DNA of 64,000 nt from Prado023 sp964418695 (lineage in GTDB: Bacteria > Actinomycetota > Actinomycetes > S36-B12 > CAIYMF01): NCBI GenBank assembly GCA_964418695.1, contig CAYQMN010000002.1:124001-188000 (forward strand), written 5' to 3'. The translations under genes were made by a program, and so were the position numbers. Positions within the stretch are counted from its first letter, which is position 1; each line of letters opens with the position of its first letter. The notes beneath the pieces were generated by a model. The model was not told the origin of the DNA, did no database searches, and was given only the letters and a program-made list of their open reading frames with translations. Shown here in pieces: positions 59,530-64,000 of this stretch.

Positions 59530-59898
59530 TCAGCGCGAGAGCTCGACCCACACGGTCTTGCCGCTGTCGCGGGTGGTGATCCCCCAGTGGGCCGCCAGGG
59601 CCTCGACCATCGCCACCCCGCGCCCGCCCTCGGAAGCCTCCTGCGTGGGCGTGTGGACCGGCAGCTGGTCCGGGCTCTCGTCGGCGACCTCGATCCGCAC
59701 GACCGTCTCACCCACGGTCGCGTGCAGCTGGACCAGGCCGCGGGCGTGCCGGATCGCGTTGGTGACCAGCTCGGTGACCACGATCTGGGCGTCGCCCACC
59801 AGCTCGGAGGCGCCGGCCGCGTCCAGCAGTGTCGTCAGTGCGCCACGGGCCAGCCGGGGCGCGGTGGTGTCGCGGGGCAGGGTCAGATCCACGCACAT
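59530..59898 (-). CDS. RsbW-like ATP-binding (anti-sigma factor type) protein
   Basis: This 122-residue GHKL ATPase domain has the N-box VVTELVTNAIRHARG, then VRIEVADESPD and GGRGVAMVEALAAHWG (G2 box). Single-domain proteins of this type act as serine kinases and anti-sigma factors in partner-switching networks of actinobacteria. No sigma factor or anti-anti-sigma gene is nearby. It is convergent with the DUF2332 gene. Confidence 0.9.
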   Translation of the reverse strand: MCVDLTLPRDTTAPRLARGALTTLLDAAGASELVGDAQIVVTELVTNAIRHARGLVQLHATVGETVVRIEVADESPDQLPVHTPTQEASEGGRGVAMVEALAAHWGITTRDSGKTVWVELSR

Positions 59899-60018
59899 TC
59901 CCCCCTCCTACCCGCTCGTCCCTCAGCTGACACCTCGGCCTGGGCGGGCCCTCGCCGAGGGGGTGCGGACACCATGCACAATAGGCCCACCCTGCCGATC
60001 GAACGTGAGGCCTGCTAG

Positions 60019-60819
60019 ATGACGCGGATCATCGCGATTGCCAACCAGAAGGGCGGAGTGGCCAAGACCACCACCGTCGCGTCCATCGGTGCCGCCATGG
60101 CCGAGAAGGGCCAGCGGGTGCTGGTCGTGGACCTCGACCCCCAGGCGTGCCTCACCTTCTCGCTGGGCTTCGACCCCGAGACCCTCGAGTTCTCGATGCA
60201 CGACATCCTGCTCGGTCGGGTCAGCGCCTCGATGGCCATCCTGAAGACCGACGAGGGCGTGCACCTGCTGCCGGCCACGATCGACCTGGCCGGCACCGAG
60301 GCGCAGCTGCTGACCCGGACCGGTCGCGAGTTCGCCCTGCGCACCGCGCTGGACGACCTGGCCGGGGACTACGACGTCATCCTGCTGGACTGCTCGCCGT
60401 CCCTGGGCGTGCTGACCATCAACGCGCTGACCGCGGCCCAGGAGGTTCTGGTGCCGCTGCAGTGCGAGACCCTCTCGCACCGCGGCGTGGGGCAGCTCCT
60501 GGACACGGTGGCCGACGTCCGGCGCATCACCAACCGGGATCTCGTCGTGCTCGGGGTGCTGCCCACCCTGTTCGACGCGCGCACCAGCCATTCGCGGGCG
60601 GTCCTGGCCGACATCCGCTCGCGCTACGGGCTGGACATCCTCGGCCCGGCCATCCCGCGCTCCATCCGGTTCGCCGAGGCGCCGGCCGCCGGGCGGTCGA
60701 TCCTGGCCAGCACGGGTGCGCGGTTCCGCGGCGCCCAGGCGTACCGGGAGCTGGCGCGCGGCATCCTCGACGGGACGGCCACCGACGCCGCCCACGACCT
60801 GATCGGAGACCCCTCGTGA
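60019..60819 (+). CDS. ParA-family ATPase
   Basis: This 266-residue protein has the deviant Walker A KGGVAKTTT, VLVVDLDPQACLT (switch I) and VILLDCSPSLGVLTINAL (switch II). Later come PLQCETLSHRGVGQLLDTV and FDARTSHSRAVL. ParA proteins move DNA or protein cargo on the nucleoid. No parB gene or parS site is next to it, and the match in context is to the second ParA homologue of mycobacteria (Rv3213c), found beside the DEAD-box helicase, not the chromosomal segregation pair. A possible -10 box, CAATAG, lies some 35 bp upstream. It overlaps the zinc-ribbon gene by 4 nt. Confidence 0.92.
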   Translation: MTRIIAIANQKGGVAKTTTVASIGAAMAEKGQRVLVVDLDPQACLTFSLGFDPETLEFSMHDILLGRVSASMAILKTDEGVHLLPATIDLAGTEAQLLTRTGREFALRTALDDLAGDYDVILLDCSPSLGVLTINALTAAQEVLVPLQCETLSHRGVGQLLDTVADVRRITNRDLVVLGVLPTLFDARTSHSRAVLADIRSRYGLDILGPAIPRSIRFAEAPAAGRSILASTGARFRGAQAYRELARGILDGTATDAAHDLIGDPS

Positions 60820-61112
60820 CCCAGCAGAGCTTCGACCGCGTGCGCACGCGGGTGGCCCCCGGCGCCGATGGGTCGCCGGTCGACGTGCAGGGCAAGACCG
60901 CACTGTTCAGCAGCGAAGCGGTGGTCCCCAATCTGGGCAGCGTCGCGATCACCTGCTCGCGGTGCCGCAACGCGACCGTCGTCTCGTACGGCCGGGCGGT
61001 CCGGCTGGCGCTGCCCAGCGTGCATCTGCCGCTGGTGCGTCGCGCCTACACGTCGTGGATGCGCTGCCCCGCCTGCACCGAGCGGCACTGGGTGAGCCTG
61101 CGCTTCCGCTGA
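60816..61112 (+). CDS. Small zinc-ribbon protein
   Basis: This 98-residue protein has two CxxC knuckles (CSRC at about 48 and CPAC at about 85), 33 residues apart, forming a probable zinc ribbon. No other family is recognised. The GTG at 60816 overlaps the parA stop (GTGA), so the two are translated together, and this small protein may serve the ParA ATPase. That role is inference from the overlap alone. Confidence 0.82.
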   Translation: MTQQSFDRVRTRVAPGADGSPVDVQGKTALFSSEAVVPNLGSVAITCSRCRNATVVSYGRAVRLALPSVHLPLVRRAYTSWMRCPACTERHWVSLRFR

Positions 61113-61140
61113 TCGGCGCCCGGCTGGGCCGGGAGACGAC

Positions 61141-61179
61141 AACGGGCCTGACACCCGCGAGGGTGGGGTCAGGCCCGTT
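61141..61179. terminator. Bidirectional terminator between the zinc-ribbon and helicase genes
   Basis: AACGGGCCTGAC and GTCAGGCCCGTT pair perfectly over 12 bp, and the stem is extended inward by ACCC/GGGT. It lies between convergent genes, 28 bp after one stop and 24 bp from the other. Confidence 0.8.
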
Positions 61180-61203
61180 GGGCTTGGTGGGACGGCTCGG
61201 GGC

Positions 61204-62799
61204 TCAGTCCGTGGCGCTGCCGGCCGCGGTGTCGCCGGTGGCCTGGCCGCCGCCTTCCACGGGGCGACCGCCTCGGGTGCGCCGACGCTTGGAGCGCCGC
61301 CGACGAGCTGGCTGCTCACCCGCGCTGCCCGCGGCGCCCGTCGCAGCGTTCGCGTCGGCGGCGTCGCCGCTCGGCTGCTGGGAGTGGTGGTGCTGGCCGC
61401 CGTGGCCGTGCGGCGCACGGTGCTGCGGGCTGCCGTCGGACCGGGAGCGGTTGCGACCGCCCCGGCCCTCACCGCGTCCGCCGCCCGAGCCGGAGCGCCG
61501 GGGAGCGTCGCGGCGCGGCTCGCGCCCGCCCAGATCCTCCAGCGTCTCGGCGTCCAGCCCCGCGTGCGTGCGCGCGGCTCGCGGCAGCGTCCCCTTCGTG
61601 CCGGCCGGGATGCCCAGGCCGGTGAACAGGTGCTCGGAGGTGTGGTAGGTCTCGATCGGCTCGTGGAAGGGCAGGCCCAGCGCCCGGTTGATGAGCCCCC
61701 AGCGGGGCACGTCCTCCCAGTCGACGAACGTGATCGCGACGCCCGAGGCGCCGGCGCGGCCGGTCCGGCCGATCCGGTGCAGGTAGGTCTTCTCGTCTTC
61801 GGGGCACTCGTAGTTGATGACGTGCGTGACGCCCTCGACGTCGATGCCGCGGGCGGCCACGTCGGTGGCGACCAGGATGTCGACCTTGCCGTTGCGGAAG
61901 GCGCGCAGGGCCTGTTCGCGGGCGCCCTGGCCGAGGTCGCCGTGGACCGCGCCGGCGGCGAACCCGCGCTCGGTGAGCTCGTCGGCGACCTTCTGCGCGC
62001 GGCGCTTGGTCCGGCAGAAGATCATCGAGGGGCCGTGCGACTCGGCCTGCATGATCCGGGCGAGGATCTCCACCTTGTTCAGGGGATGCACCCGCCAGAC
62101 GTGCTGCTCGATGGCGTCGACCGTGGCCGAGTCGTCGGTCGGGTCGATCGCGCGGATGTGCGTGGGCTGGTTCATGTAGCGGCGGGCCAGGGCGATGATC
62201 TGCCCGGGCATGGTCGCCGAGAACAGCATGGTCTGGCGGGTGGCCGGCAGCAGGGCGACGATCCGCTCGACGTCGGGCAGGAAGCCCATGTCCAGCATCT
62301 CGTCGGCCTCGTCGAGGACCAGCGCGCGAACGAGGGACAGGTCCAGGTGCCGCTGCCGGGCCAGGTCGATGAGCCGCCCGGGCGTCCCGACGACGACGTC
62401 GACGCCCTTCTGCAGCGCGTCGACCTGAGGCTCGTAGGCGCGCCCGCCGTAGACGGCCAGGACGCGGGCACCCAGCTGGGCGCCGGCCTGGGTCAGGTCG
62501 CCGGCGACCTGCACGCACAGCTCGCGCGTCGGGACGACGACCAGCGCCTTCGGCCGGCGCTGCACGTCGTCGGGCAGCTCGTCGAATCCGGGGGAGTGCG
62601 GGGTGGGGATGCGCTGCAGGAGCGGGATGCCGAAGCCGAGCGTCTTGCCGGTGCCGGTCTTGGCCTGGCCGATGAGGTCGGTGCCGTCGATCGCCTGCGG
62701 GATGCACAGGGCCTGGATCGGGAACGGCTCGATGATTCCCGCTTCGGCCAGCGCCGCGGTGATGGGCTCGGCGACGCCAAGCTCGGTGAAGGTGGTCAA
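61204..62799 (-). CDS. DEAD-box RNA helicase
   Basis: This is a 531-residue ATP-dependent RNA helicase. Motifs in order: Q-motif (EPFPIQALCIPQ), I AKTGTGKT, Ia PTREL, II DEAD, III SAT (LFSATMP), IV IFCRTKR, V RGIDVEGV and VI HRIGRTGRAG. A basic Arg/Gly-rich tail (about 430-531) with RRSGSGGGRGEGRGGRNRSR is typical of RhlE-type enzymes in RNA decay or ribosome assembly. The start is TTG at 62799, with AGGAG 5 nt upstream. A TTG at 62811 is less likely because it overlaps the ribosome binding site. Confidence 0.94.
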   Translation of the reverse strand: MTTFTELGVAEPITAALAEAGIIEPFPIQALCIPQAIDGTDLIGQAKTGTGKTLGFGIPLLQRIPTPHSPGFDELPDDVQRRPKALVVVPTRELCVQVAGDLTQAGAQLGARVLAVYGGRAYEPQVDALQKGVDVVVGTPGRLIDLARQRHLDLSLVRALVLDEADEMLDMGFLPDVERIVALLPATRQTMLFSATMPGQIIALARRYMNQPTHIRAIDPTDDSATVDAIEQHVWRVHPLNKVEILARIMQAESHGPSMIFCRTKRRAQKVADELTERGFAAGAVHGDLGQGAREQALRAFRNGKVDILVATDVAARGIDVEGVTHVINYECPEDEKTYLHRIGRTGRAGASGVAITFVDWEDVPRWGLINRALGLPFHEPIETYHTSEHLFTGLGIPAGTKGTLPRAARTHAGLDAETLEDLGGREPRRDAPRRSGSGGGRGEGRGGRNRSRSDGSPQHRAPHGHGGQHHHSQQPSGDAADANAATGAAGSAGEQPARRRRSKRRRTRGGRPVEGGGQATGDTAAGSATD

Positions 62800-63043
62800 G
62801 GTACTCCTCAAGAATCGGAGGCAATTCTACCGGCGGTCGGCGCCGCTACCTGACGCCTGACGCGGGAGGCGGGTCGGGGCACGGCACGGCCATGCGTGTG
62901 AGCCAGCGATACGAGCCGTGGCGAAGCCGTGGCGAAGCCGTGGGGAACGCCGCCGCGCCACTCGCGGCACGACCGCGGTGCGAGGTGCGGCGCGAGGCGC
63001 GGTCACCGGGCGCTCTGGCTGCCTCGGGGCTAGCGTTCGCGCC
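62800..63043. other. Divergent spacer between helicase and ferritin-like genes
   Basis: No gene is seen in these 244 bp. The direct repeat GTGGCGAAGCC occurs twice in tandem at about 62919-62940. The ferritin-like gene has its -10 box at the far end. Confidence 0.6.
63031..63036 (+). promoter_or_regulatory. -10 box TAGCGT, leaderless start of the ferritin-like gene
   Basis: TAGCGT lies 7 nt before the ATG at 63044. The frame is open further upstream without support. Confidence 0.5.
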
Positions 63044-63802
63044 ATGAGCGAGGTGTCCGGGACTGCGCCGGGAAGAGGTGCGGTGGGTGGTGCGCCGGGG
63101 GGCGGTGCGCCCGTGGGTGGTGCCGACGACTGGGTGCGGCCGAGTCTGGCGGATCCGGCCTACCGGGCCGGCGTCATCGACCTGGTCGGCCTGCTGGGTG
63201 CCGCGGAGTACCTGGCCTTCGAGCGGCTGGTGTCCGAGGCCGCGCTCGCCCCGACGCTCGGCCAGCGGCTGCGGATCGCCTCGATCGCGGTCGGGGAGCT
63301 GGGTCACCACCAGCTGCTGCGCGAGCGATTGGTCGAGCTCGGCGAGGATCCGGACGCGGTGATGAGCCGGTTCGTGGCTCCGCTGGAGCGCTACCACGCG
63401 ATGACCGCGCCCAGCGACTGGCTGGAGAGCCTGGTCAAGGCCTACGTGGGCGACTCGATCGCCACCGACTTCTACCGCGAGATCGGGGCGGTCCTGGACG
63501 AGGCGACCGCGGAGGTCGTCCTCGAGGTCTGCTCCGAGCTGGGCAAGACCGGGGTCGTGGTCGGCGAGGTGCGTGCGGCGATCCAGGCCGACCCGCGGCG
63601 GGCCGGCCGACTGGCGCTGTGGGGTCGGCGGCTGCTGGGCGAGATGCTCTCGCAGGCCCAGTCCGTGGCCGCTGAGCACGACGCGCTGGCCGACCTCATC
63701 ATGAGCGACTCGGTCACCGACCGGATCGACCTGGTGGACCTGCTCGAACGGCTCACCTCGGCGCACGTGGACCGGATGGCCGCGCTCGGGCTGGACGCGT
63801 AG
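63044..63802 (+). CDS. Ferritin-like fold protein (MiaE-like)
   Basis: This 252-residue protein has a Gly-rich N-terminal tail of about 30 residues and then an all-helical ferritin-like domain. Candidate metal ligands are the glutamates in GAAEYLAFERLV, VGELGHHQLL and the later VLEVCSELGKT and AAEHDALADL. It matches the actinobacterial group near Rv3210c, annotated as ferritin-like or tRNA hydroxylase-like, with no proven reaction. It is convergent with the DUF3107 gene. Confidence 0.85.
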   Translation: MSEVSGTAPGRGAVGGAPGGGAPVGGADDWVRPSLADPAYRAGVIDLVGLLGAAEYLAFERLVSEAALAPTLGQRLRIASIAVGELGHHQLLRERLVELGEDPDAVMSRFVAPLERYHAMTAPSDWLESLVKAYVGDSIATDFYREIGAVLDEATAEVVLEVCSELGKTGVVVGEVRAAIQADPRRAGRLALWGRRLLGEMLSQAQSVAAEHDALADLIMSDSVTDRIDLVDLLERLTSAHVDRMAALGLDA

Positions 63803-63819
63803 CGGACCGGCCGCCCGGG

Positions 63820-64000
63820 TCAGTTGGCGCCGAAGCCGACCTTGCGCGTCTCGGCGGGGGCGATCTCGACGTAGGCCAGCCGGTCGGAGGGGACCACGAC
63901 GCGCCGGCCCTTCTCGTCCACGAGATCCAGCAGGGTGCCGGACTTGACCGCCTCGGCCACCTTCTTGGCCACGGCGGCGGGGGTCTCGGCGCTCTCCAGC
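63820..64000 (-). CDS. DUF3107 family protein, 5'-truncated by window edge
   Basis: The last 59 residues are visible and read KKVAEAVKSGTLLDLVDEKG, RRVVVPSDRLAYVEIAP and AETRKVGFGAN before the stop. This is the C-terminus of DUF3107, a small protein conserved next to the ferritin-like gene in actinobacteria (Rv3209 region). The start lies outside the window. The function is unknown. Confidence 0.88.
   Translation of the reverse strand, partial: LESAETPAAVAKKVAEAVKSGTLLDLVDEKGRRVVVPSDRLAYVEIAPAETRKVGFGAN

Overview
The window is one stretch of a high-GC actinobacterial chromosome. A mycothiol deacetylase (mshB), a polyphosphate glucokinase, a DUF3117 protein, a DUF3107 protein and the succinylase branch of lysine synthesis (dapC, dapD, dapE) all point that way. 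Gene order also matches actinobacterial synteny: fdxA-dapC, dapD/dapE, O-methyltransferase/htrA/tatB/mrp, and parA/DEAD-box helicase/ferritin-like/DUF3107. I suspect a Propionibacteriales (Nocardioides-like) genome, but I cannot fix the genus. A run of 100 Ns at 2518-2617 shows that this is a draft scaffold.

Layout. 1-5692: acyl and surface-glycan genes (acpS, acyl-CoA ligase, acyl carrier protein, then a WecG/TagA glycosyltransferase and a polyprenyl-phosphate sugar transferase), interrupted by a tandem repeat and the assembly gap. 5723-6290: remains of a PIN-toxin/antitoxin pair. 6343-14127: a catalytically dead PIG-L membrane protein, then a complete peptide/nickel ABC operon (binding protein, two permeases, two ATPases) ending in a third, decayed ATPase. 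14175-22429: mshB, ppgK, gltA, a glyoxalase-like protein, fdxA-dapC, a VanW-domain cell-wall protein and a flavin reductase. 22535-25267: an acidic lipoprotein with a histidine kinase and response regulator. 25375-31830: dapD/dapE, yceI, an unknown protein, a LOG-type hydrolase, a DivIVA-motif protein, an orphan protein with an LQRSAGN signature, and DUF3117.

31915-42544: leucyl aminopeptidase, O-methyltransferase, htrA (a membrane protease with a long repeat-rich cytoplasmic N-terminus), tatB, mrp, glycogen phosphorylase, DUF1003 and an MgtE-N/CBS protein. 42678-50728: a sugar operon on the minus strand with a binding protein, two permeases, a fused nucleotidyltransferase-phosphohexomutase and a GH94 phosphorylase most like diacetylchitobiose phosphorylase. 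Together these could import a disaccharide, split it with phosphate and process the sugar 1-phosphate. 50926-59898: EamA exporter, two malyl-CoA-lyase-family enzymes, a DUF4239 protein, aquaporin, CDF metal exporter, acyl-CoA dehydrogenase, DUF2332 and an RsbW-like kinase. 60019-64000: ParA, a zinc-ribbon protein, a DEAD-box helicase, a ferritin-like protein and the start-truncated DUF3107 gene.

Window-wide signals. A TANNNT box sits 6-9 nt before the start codon of twelve genes, which suggests many leaderless transcripts. Several intergenic regions carry structured repeats not explained by the genes. The most regular is a five-copy array with exact 19-bp phasing between tatB and mrp. I see no tRNA, rRNA, CRISPR array, insertion sequence or prophage.
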